A DNA stretch of 64,000 nucleotides from Sphaerolaimus hirsutus. Its lineage: Eukaryota; Nematoda; Chromadorea; Monhysterida; Sphaerolaimidae. The DNA is taken from contig OZ038456.1 in assembly GCA_964036195.1 (NCBI GenBank), positions 27,133,792 through 27,197,791 on the forward strand. Direction: 5' to 3'. A program made the translations under genes and the position numbers. Shown piece by piece: positions 11,001-19,023 of this stretch (position 1 is the stretch's first letter; every line of letters begins with the position of its first letter). Under the pieces are notes generated by a model that saw nothing but the letters and a program-made list of their open reading frames with translations, was not told the DNA's origin and searched no databases.

Positions 11001-13752
11001 CTTGCTATACCAAAAGCAAATCGCTATATCGAATATCGAAAATATCGAAATGTCGAATATCGACCATTTTTCAATATCGAATATTGAATATCGATATCGA
11101 GGTTCCATATCGTATCGATATCGAATATCGAGTTTCAGAAAAAAATATCGAATATAGATATCGAAAAGTCATATCGTTCGAACCCTAACCGAGTGAATAC
11201 ATTTCCTTCTAAAAAGTATTTCTACCAGGTCTACGAAAACTTTTTGAAAAAAGTTGGCGTGTGCAGAAAACGTAATTGTTTACATTGTTTGGGGGAGAAC
11301 CACGATCGCGGTATTTTTGGCACAGTACCCTCATTGAAAACCTTTGCATAACACATGGGTATATTTTCATGATTAAACAAATTCGAATGAGTTGAATTTT
11401 AAGTTTTCCCGAGTCAAAAGTACTTTTACGTTTTCCAGCGTAAAAGGAACTTACCTAACTCAATACCATTAAACCCAAATTTGTATTTCAGACAAGGTGC
11501 GCGTGACGAACCTGTACGGGCGGATCAAGTCGTCGCGGCTGGCGCCGGCGGAACTCAGCTTCGACTGGCGCGTCGACGCGCTCGTCTGTCTCAGCGACTC
11601 GGTGCTCGCCTTCCACAGGTTCATTATTTGGCGATCTGTTTAGTTGACCTGGGCCAGTTCCGCAAAATGACAAGTAATAAGTAAAATGGCAGAGGCGAAG
11701 TAAAAGCGCAAAGGAGAAGTGAAATGGCAAAAGCGAAGAGAAATTACCTTTTTTTTACTTCGCTTTTGCCAATTCACTTGCCATTTCACTTCGCCTTTGC
11801 CATTTCACTTCTCACTTCCCATTTTGCGGAACTGGCCCCTGTTTTCCCGCGGTGAAGTGTGGGGTATTCAATGGACCATGAACTTTGCGAATTGGGATGT
11901 CAAAAAAAATTTTACGGAAAACATGATGGGAATTTCAGCTGCCGAAAAATGGTGTTCAAAAAATGTCCAGAACTGAAAATTTGAAAAGGAAGACTTTTAC
12001 ATTCCGAAAACGGCAGATTGGCACTGTAGAAGGGTGAGCCTTTTTCATAGTGGAAATGGGCAGGAGGGACGACATTTTTAAGGATTTTGGATTTACAAAT
12101 TTGCAAAAGGGTACAAAAATTAGTCACTTTGAGTGGAAATTGTAGCAAAGTCGCTCAAAATCGCCAAAACGCTGAGCGATTTTTTTTTTGGGGGGGGGGC
12201 GTTCCCAGTGTATCTGGTGCGCGAAAGTAATTAGCAAAGCTTCGAGTGCGCGCCTTCGAGGGGGGTTCTCCATCGAAGCCAGAGGTCTCGAATGGGGGGG
12301 GGGGGTTGGGGGGGGGGGGGGTAACCCCCCAAACCGCCCAGCTATCTATCTATCCCGGAGGCAAAATTTTGGGTTACTACCCCCTAAACCCCCCCCCCCC
12401 CAAATCGCTCAGCTATCTACCTATCTGGAACGAAACTATACCGCAATTTTCGCTCAAAAGCGCTATTTTTCATACCTTTTTATAGATTTTCACTTCCAAA
12501 ATCATGGTTCTGGTTCCTATTTGCCTATTTTCAGCGTTATTTAGTACTATATGCTCTTGCATACCCAGTTTGAGCCATTTTACACCTACTTTTAGCGATT
12601 TTTCTCCCTTTTCTTCCTTCTATGCCCCGAAATAGCCTATATATCGAACCACCACAATTCCCCCCCACACGCCCCCAACCCCCCCCAGAAAATTTTCAGC
12701 TATCTATCCCTCAGCTATCTATCCCTCTATCTTTCAGCGATTTGCTATCTATCCAACCACTCGGAGGGTCAAAATTCAAGATACCCCCACACGCCCCCTG
12801 TTGCGTGCGTCGCACAGCGCACTGTGAATACGCGTTCTTGTCGCAGACACGGGGTGCAGGGGCGCGCGTTCATCGACGACCAGCTCACGCAGGACCTGCA
12901 CGACCCCAACCACGTCTACCGCCTGCTCGGCACCGAGAAGTAAGTGCAATTTCTCCCCCGCTATTGGTCCTTGTTTATCTTTCTGTCGCTTGACTGTACC
13001 ACATCGGGGAGGTACTGAAGTTGGATTGGGCCCACACACACACTAGTTGACATGGCAAATTCGCGTCAACTCAGTGTCAATTGAATAAAACAAGAAGTTT
13101 GTAAAAAGCATCACACTTAACAGGAACAATGAAAATGAAGTGTCATGATGTAAAATTAACTATGCTCTCTCAGATAAGTTGAAATCACAGTATAACTTAA
13201 ATTCAGTTGACATTTAGTTGACACGAATTCAGTTGACATCCAGTGTGTGGGGGCCCAATAATATGTGACTTGCGAGAATGGCCCTACACACACTAGTTTT
13301 CACCGTGACCGATGTGAAAACTGAAATGGCGATATGGCCACATCCATCCTACTCTTTTTGTATACTTTATGTGTTTCCGTTTTCAAATTTTAACTTTCAT
13401 TAATTTAAATTCTAATTTAAATGAAATATAATCATTCAAGCCTGTTCATTGATTTGCATTTTAAAAAATTTCAGTTTTCACACGAAGTCACGGTGAAAAC
13501 TATGTGTGTAGGCACAATTATGTTCGATATTTTTAACTTTTTTTTCGATATTTATATTCCATGAAAAAGTCTACAATTTCGGATATTTAAAGCTCTTGCC
13601 TTATTTCTGAGATCATAAAACTAGTTTTAAAAAGTAGCCCAATAAAATCCTCCATTTGCAGGGCGATCGTGCTGGAGTGCCGCCCAGTGCGCAGTCCGAA
13701 CCAGGGCTTCGACTTGTGCATTTTGACTGGCCACGAGTCCACGCTCACATAA
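1852..13752 (+). CDS. MAP4K3/5: MAP4K3/MAP4K5-type kinase, 3' part (CNH domain), ten exons
   Basis: Seen: ten plus-strand exons (1852-2047, 2543-2660, 2830-2890, 5563-5710, 7174-7300, 8289-8386, 9156-9313, 11492-11618, 12847-12939, 13662-13752). All have AG/GT borders and matching phases, and they join into one open frame of 404 residues ending in TAA. Landmarks in order are GLPPTPKVPMGACFSK, GAEEGIYALNLN, PRRCSWLY, VPDRLVPRK, RNPFTGALYLC, QWYDPLAKFMVIK, VFELLTIPNHEYPIVC, CLSDSVLAFHRHG, YRLLGTEK and LTGHEST. Known: this order is the citron-homology domain of GCK-I kinases (MAP4K3/GLK, MAP4K5/KHS, fly happyhour), cytosolic Ste20-type kinases acting upstream of JNK and Hippo/TOR signalling; the CNH domain binds regulators. 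Inferred: the kinase domain lies left of the window. I cannot separate MAP4K3 from MAP4K5; many invertebrates have one ancestor of both. Odd: exons are GC-rich while the flanking ABC gene is not. Confidence 0.93.
2048..2542. other. MAP4K intron 1, no feature beyond it
   Basis: AT-rich, with CATGGCGCCACTGTCATTGG words near 2190 that resemble pieces of GGCGCC-rich elements elsewhere. No intact element seen. Confidence 0.5.
2543..2660 (+). CDS. MAP4K3/5: MAP4K exon 2 of window (CNH)
   Basis: Acceptor TTTTCAG ends at 2542. The exon encodes LNAACSW, EQYVLLGAEEGIYALN and LLHEATLER, the first CNH beta strands. It completes the split Arg codon of the previous exon and ends in phase 0 before GTCCGT. 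Confidence 0.92.
2830..2890 (+). CDS. MAP4K3/5: MAP4K exon 3 of window (CNH)
   Basis: A 61-base exon after CCCCGTCAG, encoding MHPRRCSWLY then PVKHVLMAVQ, ending in phase 1. The PRRC-WLY signature is typical of MAP4K CNH domains. The exon is too short to find as an open frame and was recognised by homology and phase. The donor GTTGGT is weak. Confidence 0.85.
2891..3656. repeat. CTATCTATC/CCGGAGG repeat in MAP4K intron 3
   Basis: Contains CATATAGATGGTAAATCGCT, CTCCGGAGGGATAGATAG, and a repeated block (GAAAAACAGCTAAAAATAGG at 3088 and 3292). The same words recur near 7540-7900, 12180-12790, 35520-35640, 42250-42400 and 44040-44180. Dispersed repeat of unknown class; no termini or coding capacity seen. 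Confidence 0.65.
3657..4166. mobile_element. hAT-like element, TAGGGTTCAAACGGGAT family
   Basis: Termini TAGGGTTCAAACGGGAT and ATCCCGTTTGAACCCTA are inverted repeats. The interior is dominated by CCCGATCCCGATCCCGAAA words. Flanked by an exact 8-bp duplication ATCTCAAC (3649-3656 and 4167-4174). Non-autonomous. Confidence 0.88.
4184..4922. repeat. Large inverted repeat in MAP4K intron 3
   Basis: CGCATCTAGACCCATTATAG at the left pairs with CTATAATGGGTCTACATGCG at the right. The arms (several hundred bases, including CTATCTATC-family words and ACCCCTGCAGG) face each other around about 4555. Confidence 0.75.
4972..5523. mobile_element. Palindromic TA-inserted element, CAGGGGTGGGCATCTTCAG family
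   Basis: Ends CAGGGGTGGGCATCTTCAG and CTGAAGATGCCCACCCCTG, flanked by TA on both sides, with arms pairing over most of their length. The centre carries ACTCAAAGGGCATC and CCCCCTTATCTCGGGACTGG. A second copy is at 32289-32842. CAG ends plus TA suggest Tc1/mariner/pogo mobilisation. Confidence 0.8.
5563..5710 (+). CDS. MAP4K3/5: MAP4K exon 4 of window (CNH)
   Basis: Acceptor CCCTTAG ends at 5562. The exon encodes GRTPHVYRHELPALL and VPDRLVPRKLAVSTKI, ending in phase 2 before GTCAGT. A long palindromic element ends at 5523, only 40 bases upstream of the exon start. Confidence 0.92.
5963..7064. mobile_element. hAT-like element, TAAGGGATGGAAAAAGCGC family
   Basis: Starts TAAGGGATGGAAAAAGCGC and ends AAAGCCATCCATCATCCCT, flanked by exact 8-bp ACATGAAT (5955-5962, 7065-7072). 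Contains runs of AAAAAAGCGC words near both ends and a nested element at 6351-6782. Confidence 0.82.
6351..6782. mobile_element. hAT-like element, AGGGACGTATCCAGG family, nested
   Basis: Starts TCAAGGACGTATCCAGG and ends CCTGGATACGTCCCT, flanked by 8-bp ACATCGGT (6343-6350, 6783-6790). The ends carry long G and C runs. Inserted into the 5963-7064 element. Related fragments are at 7317-8222, 45700-45900 and 63925-64000. Confidence 0.8.
7174..7300 (+). CDS. MAP4K3/5: MAP4K exon 5 of window (CNH)
   Basis: Acceptor ACCCCAG ends at 7173 after a long C tract; donor GTGAGC follows 7300 in phase 0. Encodes CCVQRNPFTGALYLC, LLPTGVLLMQWYDPL and KFMVIK, a highly conserved CNH block. Confidence 0.94.
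7317..8222. mobile_element. Damaged AGGGACGTATCCAGG-family element in MAP4K intron 5
   Basis: Left end GTGTCCGGGGGTGATAG and an internal copy of the CTATCTATC repeat (7530-7900). ATCCTGGAT appears at 7946 and TGGATACGTCC at 8211-8222. The inserts, including the palindrome at 8134-8209, have split its right end. Confidence 0.6.
8134..8209. mobile_element. Minimal TAGTGATG...CATCACTA palindrome
   Basis: 76 bases, almost perfectly self-complementary, with ends TAGTGATGGAAAAGCGCCAG and CTGGCGCTTTTCCATCACTA around GGCGCC words. It is the shortest member of the TAGTGATG family (others 17055-17154, 20839-21183, 27475-29768). No target duplication is evident. Confidence 0.75.
8289..8386 (+). CDS. 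MAP4K3/5: MAP4K exon 6 of window (CNH)
   Basis: Acceptor TCGCAG ends at 8288. Encodes QVECAVALPVNVFELL and TIPNHEYPIVCCGVAKG, ending in phase 2 before GTGCGT. This matches the family's FE-L-(V/I)PE-EYP-VC segment. Confidence 0.92.
8803..9111. mobile_element. MITE, GACCCTGTAAAGTGT family
   Basis: Ends GTGCCACTCCCAGACCCTG and CAGGGTCTGTGAGTGCCCC are inverted. The interior repeats TGTAAAGTGTCATG and TTTGGATAC words. Partial relatives lie at 17395-17535, 59997-60430 and 63275-63375. Confidence 0.7.
9156..9313 (+). CDS. MAP4K3/5: MAP4K exon 7 of window (CNH)
   Basis: Acceptor CCCCGCAG ends at 9155. Encodes SRKLLHFDTIDLN, a basic variable loop, then NVTALRQIAPQVVVVCFN. It ends in phase 1 before GTTGGT, a non-optimal donor chosen because it joins in frame to NKVRVTNLYGR in the next exon. 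Confidence 0.87.
9532..10779. mobile_element. Tigger/pogo-like element, middle of three nested elements
   Basis: Starts CAGTCATCCCCGGGTTAACG and ends CGACAACCCGGGGATGACTG, with TA on both sides (9530-9531, 10780-10781). The interior repeats GGTTCCCCG/ATCGGGT words. CAGTC-TCCCCGG ends with TA duplication are typical of the pogo/Tigger group. No transposase seen. Split by 9553-10346. Confidence 0.88.
9553..10346. mobile_element. hAT-like element, TAGGGTGGCAGA/TACCGTACCG family, innermost
   Basis: Starts TAGGGTGGCAGAATTTACCG and ends CCGTCTGCCACCCTA, flanked by exact 8-bp GTTAACGG (9545-9552, 10347-10354). Arrays of TTACCGTACCGTACCG lie at both ends with an AT-rich core. Same family as 1606-1831. 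Confidence 0.9.
11188..11491. other. MAP4K intron 7 remainder
   Basis: Apart from the TSD copy at its start, AT-rich DNA with CGAGTCAAAAGTACTTTTACG and similar, resembling fragments of the GTAAAAGTA-rich element at 14088-14576. No gene. Confidence 0.5.
11492..11618 (+). CDS. MAP4K3/5: MAP4K exon 8 of window (CNH)
   Basis: Acceptor TATTTCAG ends at 11491. Encodes KVRVTNLYGRIKSSRL, ELSFDWRVDALVCLSDS and VLAFH, ending in phase 2 before GTTCAT. The nested transposon cluster at 9388-11187 fills most of the intron before it. Confidence 0.92.
11652..11837. mobile_element. MITE, GGCCAGTTCCGCAA family
   Basis: Ends GGCCAGTTCCGCAAAATG and CATTTTGCGGAACTGGCC around AAGTGAAATGGCAAAAGCG words. Flanked by CCTG on both sides. 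Located 33 bases after a MAP4K donor site. Related copies are at 39218-39599, 47313-47790 and 56997-57214. Confidence 0.75.
12160..12790. repeat. CTATCTATC/CCGGAGG repeat in MAP4K intron 8
   Basis: G and C runs (12190, 12296-12322, 12390) with AACCGCCCAGCTATCTATCT, ATCCCGGAGGCAAAATTTTG and ACCTACTTTTAGCGATTTTT. Same dispersed repeat as 2891-3656, opposite orientation. Nothing coding. Confidence 0.6.
12847..12939 (+). CDS. MAP4K3/5: MAP4K exon 9 of window (CNH)
   Basis: Acceptor TGTCGCAG ends at 12846. Encodes RHGVQGRAFIDDQLTQDL and HVYRLLGTE, ending in phase 2 before GTAAGT. This corresponds to the KHGMQG-S-EVTQEI segment of vertebrate MAP4K3/5. Confidence 0.92.
13028..13256. mobile_element. 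MITE, GGGCCCACACACACTAGTTG family
   Basis: About 229 bases, near-identical to 1138-1355 in order of words (ATTGAATAAAACAAG, AACAGGAACAATG). Flanks read ATT before and AAT after, so the duplication is unclear. Confidence 0.8.
13280..13515. mobile_element. MITE, GGCCCTACACACACTAGTTT family
   Basis: Ends GGCCCTACACACACTAGTTT and GTGAAAACTATGTGTGTAGGC, AT-rich core. Similar to the GGGCCCACAC family but with TTTTCAC replacing TTGACAT. Other copies at 16026-16270 and 42779-43027. Confidence 0.78.
13662..13752 (+). CDS. MAP4K3/5: MAP4K last exon, stop codon
   Basis: Acceptor TTTGCAG ends at 13661. Encodes KAIVLECRPVRSP, FDLCILTGHESTLT and TAA at 13750-13752. The family's C terminus (LYILAGHE) aligns here, so the protein end is natural. 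No clear AATAAA follows within a few hundred bases. Confidence 0.92.
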
Positions 13753-14087
13753 CTATCGCTGCACTCGGCCGACCGCATAGTATGCGTCCAAAATAACTTA
13801 TGTCTTTTTCGATAACGAGCGACCTGGATACTTTCGTGGATGCACGCACTTTCTCAAAAAAGCAAAATATTTTTAGAGAAAAAGGTGGGTCACGTAGAAG
13901 CAACCAATGCTTTCTTCGTGCAACGTTTTCTTGTTGTTTTTTTCTGATCAAGTTTGATTTTATTAACGGTGACGTTATGTTGGGCTGTTTCTATCAGAAA
14001 AATGCATAGCATGCGGTCCGTGGAGTATGATTGAAGTGTTTTAAATGTTTTGTGACATGTCGTTTTTCGCCATTTCTGTCTGATTTG

Positions 14088-14576
14088 CAGAGTTGTTAGA
14101 ATTACTGAACTTTTTTTCAAAAGTAAATGTAAGTATTTTATTTTTACTCACCACAAAGTATAGAAAATGTAAAATACTTTTTTTTACACGTACTCGTACG
14201 TAAATGTGAGTAAGATACTTTTTTCTCCAGGAAAATGTAAAAGCGAGTACTTTTCCCCTGGAAAACGTATTTTTACACTGATTTTTACATATGCGAGAGT
14301 GAATTTTACACTGAAAGACACAATATATGTCATTTTTTAGTGATTATTTAGTATTTTTTCGAAAAATGATATGATTTCTTCAAAACTGTCTTATTTTAGC
14401 GACAGGAAAATGTGATTTTAGCAACAAAAATACATCTTCTCTGTACGCGTGTACTTTTAAAATGTACGCGTAAAAGTAAGTACATTACTTTTTGAAAAAG
14501 TATATGTAAATGTATTTACCGCGTACTCGCGTACGCGTATTTTTCGAGTAAATGTACGTACATTTTAACAACTGTG
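14088..14576. mobile_element. hAT-like element, CAGAGTTGTTA family (GTAAATGTA words)
   Basis: Starts CAGAGTTGTTAGAATTACTG and ends TACATTTTAACAACTGTG, flanked by exact 8-bp CTGATTTG (14080-14087, 14577-14584). The interior is rich in GTACGCGTAAAAGTA words. Lies downstream of the MAP4K stop. Confidence 0.85.
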
Positions 14577-15164
14577 CTGATTTGAGTGAATATAAGACTT
14601 CATTGTAGATTTAAATTGAGCTTTTCACTGATTTTTAGTCCCTTCTGTGTTACGAGTTGCGTCCAGTTTTTTCATCTTGTGCGCTTCAAATGTTTGTGAG
14701 ATTCAGCGCGGGCATTACTCCTATTTTGAGTGTGTTGGAATTAGAAATGGGGAAAAACATGTAGTTTTTCAAGCTGCTTGATTCAAAAATACCTGTAATT
14801 AATTTTTATTAAAATAGATTTTTTTAAATCAGATTTTCTGTGGTTGTGGAGCCATAAAATTAGACGAGAAAAACAGTGAATTACTGAATGTTTTTGTTTA
14901 GTTTGAAAAAAAACCTGATTATAAAATCAGGAAGTTTTAATCAGTTGAAAGAGTGTGTCATCCCTAGTTGGAAGATTTCTGTATATGTCTTTTAACCGTG
15001 TGTTACTTTGTCATATTTATTTGAGTTACCTGAATGAGTTTTTTAATCTCCGTCAACTGTAGTTGACTAATTCTTAATTTCAGTTAACTCAAATGCCGTT
15101 CAAAGTTTATTTACGAGATTACTGACTGGCAGTAAACTACTGTGTGCCCGTGTGCAACGCCATT
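14577..15164. other. No feature recognised
   Basis: AT-rich intergenic DNA downstream of the MAP4K gene, with no open frame, element border or RNA gene that I can support. Confidence 0.5.
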
Positions 15165-15326
15165 GGCCCCACACACGCTAGTTGACATCGACACCAAATG
15201 TCAACTGGTTCCGTTCCTAATTCAAAGATTCCGTTTGAACGTCGTTCGTCCACTCGTCAGCAAGCTTTGAATCGGGATCGGCACCAGTTGACATTTGGTG
15301 TCGATGTCAACTAGCGTGTGTGGGCA
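15165..15326. mobile_element. Palindromic MITE, GGCCCCACACACGCTAGTTG
   Basis: Ends GGCCCCACACACGCTAGTTG and CAACTAGCGTGTGTGGGC, with arms of about 50 bases (TGACATCGACACCAAATGTC). A short relative of the 1138-1355 family. Confidence 0.75.
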
Positions 15327-15727
15327 CACTGTCACTGCTTTTTAAGTCTTATTTTATGGCCATGCCCTTAACTGAGTCAGTTGAATTTTTCCAGTTCCGT
15401 TCTGAACTAATCTGGTCTAAATTCTAACGTGTAAAAAAGTTGTTTTTTATACTGTTTGCTACATTTTGCAGAATGTGGGTACTGCGTAAGAGATTTTTCT
15501 GTTCACTGCCGATGATAATTACACAAATTCCTGTTTGTTTTGACCGCAAAATTGCCGATTTTGAGTGCGATGTCTTTCTGCGTGCGCGAGGTTTGTTGCT
15601 AAAATACAAGAAATTGTTTCCCGCTTAAGACTTTTTTTTCTGGAGGCCCGACTAAAACTTAAATGTCAAATTCTTCCATGTTCAAACGGGATTTCGTCAG
15701 TGGCACATTTAAAGTTTAAACTTGATA

Positions 15728-16370
15728 TCCCATATTTCCTCGAAATACCCCTTGAATTAATTCCCCTCGAAATACCCCCAGGTGTTTTTTAGCTGAGGAA
15801 AAAATAACCCCCCTCGAAATACCCCCCGTCTGGAATGATGTACATCATGTATGCTATGTACATGACATTGGTCGCAGTTTGCATCGCAGCTACACATATA
15901 CTAGTTTGTGTAGCGATGGGCGTTGATATTTCCAAATATACCCTACTTGGACACGTTGATTACCGGTTTTGGGTATACAAAAGTGTACTCATTACTATGA
16001 ATATCGTGTAAATTTCTTACGAAATGGCCCTACACACACTAGTTTTCACAGTGACTGATGTGAAAACTGAAATGGCCACATGGCCACATCCAGCCTACTC
16101 TTTTTGTATGCTATATGTGTTTTCGTTTTCAAATTTTCAAATGGTAACTTTCATTAATTTCAATTCAAATTTAAATTAGATTAAATCATTGAACCGTGTT
16201 CGTTTACTTGCATTTGAAAAACTTTCAGTTTTCACAAGAAGTCACGGTGAAAACTAGTGTGTGTGGGCACATTAATAGACCCCCTCGAATAACCCCCCCC
16301 TCGAAATACCCCCCTCAAAATTTCCACTCTGAAAAAATAAACCCCGTGGGGGTATTTCGAGGAAATACGG
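15728..16370. mobile_element. TA-inserted MITE, CCGTATTTCCTCGAAATA family, with nested MITE
   Basis: Left CCATATTTCCTCGAAATACC, right TATTTCGAGGAAATACGG followed by TA. The GGCCCTACACACAC MITE at 16026-16270 is nested inside. The left end carries extra bases, so its exact start is uncertain. Confidence 0.7.
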
Positions 16371-16383
16371 TATATATACAATT

Positions 16384-16814
16384 AGGGTTGGAAAAAAAAC
16401 GTTTTTTTTAACTCGATGTTTTTTTTTATAAAAAACGTTTTTTTAAAAGCTCCCAGATATGACCTTGTGTCAACATATATAGGTATATCAGACAGTGGCA
16501 ATACTCTGTGATGTTATATATTACCATATAATGTCTGTGGAGCCATGGGATAGCATTATAAGTGGTGATTTGTGTCAAAAATATCCATTTTTCGTCGACA
16601 TATCGTTTGTATATCGCCTTATAGTTGAATGTTCGTGACTTCAGGTAAAGTTTGGCACGGAATAGTGATCAAACAAGGTTATAGAAGGAGGTTGTTACTT
16701 TGGGAGTGAAGTTACACACTGTGGAGGTACATGGAAGCACATTACCTCAATATTATGTACTACAGCAACATGTGATGGCTTATTAACCCATGGTAGCACA
16801 TAGAAATGGATACT
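16384..16814. repeat. Partial repeat, AGGGTTGGAAAAAAAACG, cut by gap
   Basis: TTAGGGTTGGAAAAAAAACG followed by AAAAACGTTTTTT words; the same sequence recurs at 42400-43080 (CAGTGGCAATACTCTGTGAT). The right end is lost in the 200-N gap. A hAT-like start is possible. Confidence 0.55.
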
Positions 16815-17014
16815 NNNNNNNNNNNNNNNNNNNNNNNNNNNNNNNNNNNNNNNNNNNNNNNNNNNNNNNNNNNNNNNNNNNNNNNNNNNNNNNNNNNNNN
16901 NNNNNNNNNNNNNNNNNNNNNNNNNNNNNNNNNNNNNNNNNNNNNNNNNNNNNNNNNNNNNNNNNNNNNNNNNNNNNNNNNNNNNNNNNNNNNNNNNNNN
17001 NNNNNNNNNNNNNN
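16815..17014. other. Assembly gap (200 N)
   Basis: Exactly 200 N, a placeholder rather than a measured distance. It lies in repeat DNA between the two genes. The left flank belongs to an element repeated at 42.4-43.1 kb. Confidence 1.
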
Positions 17015-17054
17015 TTCTTGTTTCTTTTCTGAAACTGAAATATTGATTTTGGTG

Positions 17055-17154
17055 TAGTGATGTGAAAAGCGCCAGGGTTTTGGCGCCAAGCGCCAAAAGC
17101 GCCATGGCGTTTTTGGCGCTTGGCGCCAAAACCCTGGCGCTTTTCACATCACTA
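17055..17154. mobile_element. Short TAGTGATGTGAAAAGCGCC palindrome
   Basis: 100 bases, ends TAGTGATGTGAAAAGCGCC and GGCGCTTTTCACATCACTA, GGCGCCAAGCGCCAAAAGCG inside. A minimal member of the TAGTGATG hAT-like family. The flanks do not show a clear 8-bp repeat. Confidence 0.75.
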
Positions 17155-17219
17155 CTCAGATGTGCTCAGAAGCTGAAAAATGAGTTTACCAAATTCTTGG
17201 TTTACCGTTACTAAACTAG

Positions 17220-17765
17220 TAGTGTAAACCAATTAGTCCTAACTCCTAAATATGAAAAACCTGTGAAAAATTTTCCCATTACTTTGCAAAGTTGCATGCA
17301 GTAGGTTGCATGCATTTTAGCTAGTTGCAAGTGTAAAGTTACAATTATTGATAATAATGGTTTGTATTTTCAGTAGAAGGACTACTGGAGTGTGCTGGGT
17401 GCATTTGTAAAATGTCATGCAAAGTGTCAATTGTCATGACAATTGATACTTTGCTGACAATTTTTCATGACAATTGACACTTTGCATGACATTTCATATG
17501 ACGTTTGACACTTTACGGGGCTTGGGACTGCCCCAGCTCCGCAAATAAACAGGTTGAATAATAAGCAACAAGATAAAAATTTTACAAAAATATGAATTTT
17601 TATACAATTGTTACAAAAATATGAATTTTTATACAATTTTACTAAAATTTTACAAAAATTAGAATTTTTTACAATTTTTATGTTTATTTTGAAATTTTCC
17701 ATTTTATTTTATTTTATTTTATTCTTAAATTTTCCATTCTATTTTTATTTTTTTCTCAGATTTTG
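17220..17765. repeat. Dispersed repeat with AAGTGTCAATTGTCATGACA words
   Basis: Matches 59850-60670 over long stretches (TTTCAGTAGAAGGACTACTG, TGGAGTGTGCTGGG, then TACAAAAATATGAATTTTTA arrays). Contains TGTCATGCAAAGTGTCAATT words. No termini fixed. Confidence 0.65.
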
Positions 17766-18131
17766 CCAACCCTGGCCGTTACTGTTGGGCACCGCGGCTT
17801 TTTCCTGAGTGCTTTTTGAATTCAGGCGTGGAAAAGTACTGTTATGTTATATTTTCATTTTCAAGTGGAATAATAAGTTATTTGTGTTTTTTTTACTGAA
17901 CTACCATATTTCTTCTAATAGAACGGCATACCTCCGATAGAAGGGCACCTCCAAAAGAATGGCAGGTTTTATTCACAGTGGCGTACAATGTACCGTACCC
18001 ATTGTACTTACCCGCAACATACTCTATGCCCTGGGAGCACATTTAGAAAAAGAATCATGATGGCATTCTCATTTAGGTGGGGGGGGCACCAGACTTTCGT
18101 GTTGTCCCATTGTGTCTCTTTGTCTAAAATA

Positions 18132-18916
18132 CCGTATTTCCTCGAAATACCCCCCCCCCCCCCTCGAAATACCCCCCTCAAAATGGGCACTATGAGATTG
18201 TGGTCCGGGAAATGCATAACAGACGTTCAAAACACTTACTGTGTTACGTCAGAACATCGTTTATAACATCTACATCCTTATATAAGGCTGTAAAGCCGGA
18301 ATTAGAGCTCAGCGTCGATTCGACGTGAAATGATGACGTGAAATGACGTCGTGAAATTAATTACACGAGTGTGGATCATGCTACGGGTCTACAATTTTCT
18401 AAGGATAATATATGAATCAATACCTTAATCGTGTCCAATACTGAGTGTTATCAGCCACAACTAGAGCGAATTGAAAAATTCAATTTTTATCATTTCACGT
18501 CACAGTGTCAGGGAACAACTTGACATTTCACGTCAGACTGCTGCTTGCAATAGTCTGACGTGAAATGTCAAGTTGTTCCCTGACACTGACGTGAAATGAA
18601 GAATGACGTGAAATGATAAAAATTGAATTTTTCAATTCGCTCTAGTTGTGGCTGATAACACTCAGTATTGGACACGATTAAGGTATTGATTCATATATTA
18701 TCCTTAGAAAATTGTAGACCCGTAGCATGATCCACACTCGTGTAATTAATTTCACGACGACATTTCACGTCATCATTTCACGTCGAATCGACGCTGAGCT
18801 CTAATCCCGCTTTAAAAACTTATAAATGGTGGTTATTGTTGCATTTTTCACGTTTTTCTCTCAAAATTTCCACTCTGAAAAAATAAACCCCCTGGGGGTA
18901 TTTCGAGGAAATACGG
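18132..18916. mobile_element. TA-inserted MITE, CCGTATTTCCTCGAAATA family
   Basis: Starts CCGTATTTCCTCGAAATACC and ends GGTATTTCGAGGAAATACGG with TA on both sides. The core word series (CCGGGAAATGCATAACAGAC, AACACTTACTGTGTTACGT) recurs at 19024-19281, 56534-56808 and 60919-61177. Split by the palindrome at 18294-18812. Confidence 0.85.
18294..18812. mobile_element. Near-perfect palindrome, PIF/Harbinger-like, TAA duplication
   Basis: About 519 bases. The left arm GGAATTAGAGCTCAGCGTCG pairs with CGACGCTGAGCTCTAATCCC on the right, and the arms stay complementary almost to the middle (CATTTCACGTCAGACTGCTG). Uninterrupted copies of the host MITE read CTGTAAAAACTT where this one has CTG-TAA-element-TAA-AAACTT, giving a TAA duplication. 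The 3-bp duplication suggests PIF/Harbinger. Confidence 0.85.
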
Positions 18917-19023
18917 TATATGATAGCATGTTCAGAACAAAGTACTGTTCGAGTTGAAAGACGGCGTCAAATCGGCATACAGAACTTAGACATGACTAAT
19001 CCGAGGACACAAAATGGAATCTA

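Larger units (their letters stand above)
9388..11187. mobile_element. hAT-like element, TAGGGTTCAAACGATAT family, outer of three nested elements
   Basis: Starts TAGGGTTCAAACGATATATC and ends GATATCGTTCGAACCCTA-type sequence (ATATCGTTCGAACCCTA). Flanked by exact 8-bp ACCGAGTG (9380-9387, 11188-11195). The subterminal regions are arrays of ATATCGAATATCGA words. Split by the element at 9532-10779. Confidence 0.88.

Noticed and set aside
15460..15628. Exon with acceptor ATTTTGCAG and a 62-residue frame
   Set aside because: No resemblance to the MAP4K or ABCB6 families and no matching donor phase; likely chance.
16384..17154. Single element spanning the first N gap
   Set aside because: The gap size is arbitrary and the two flanks belong to different families, so no continuity can be claimed.
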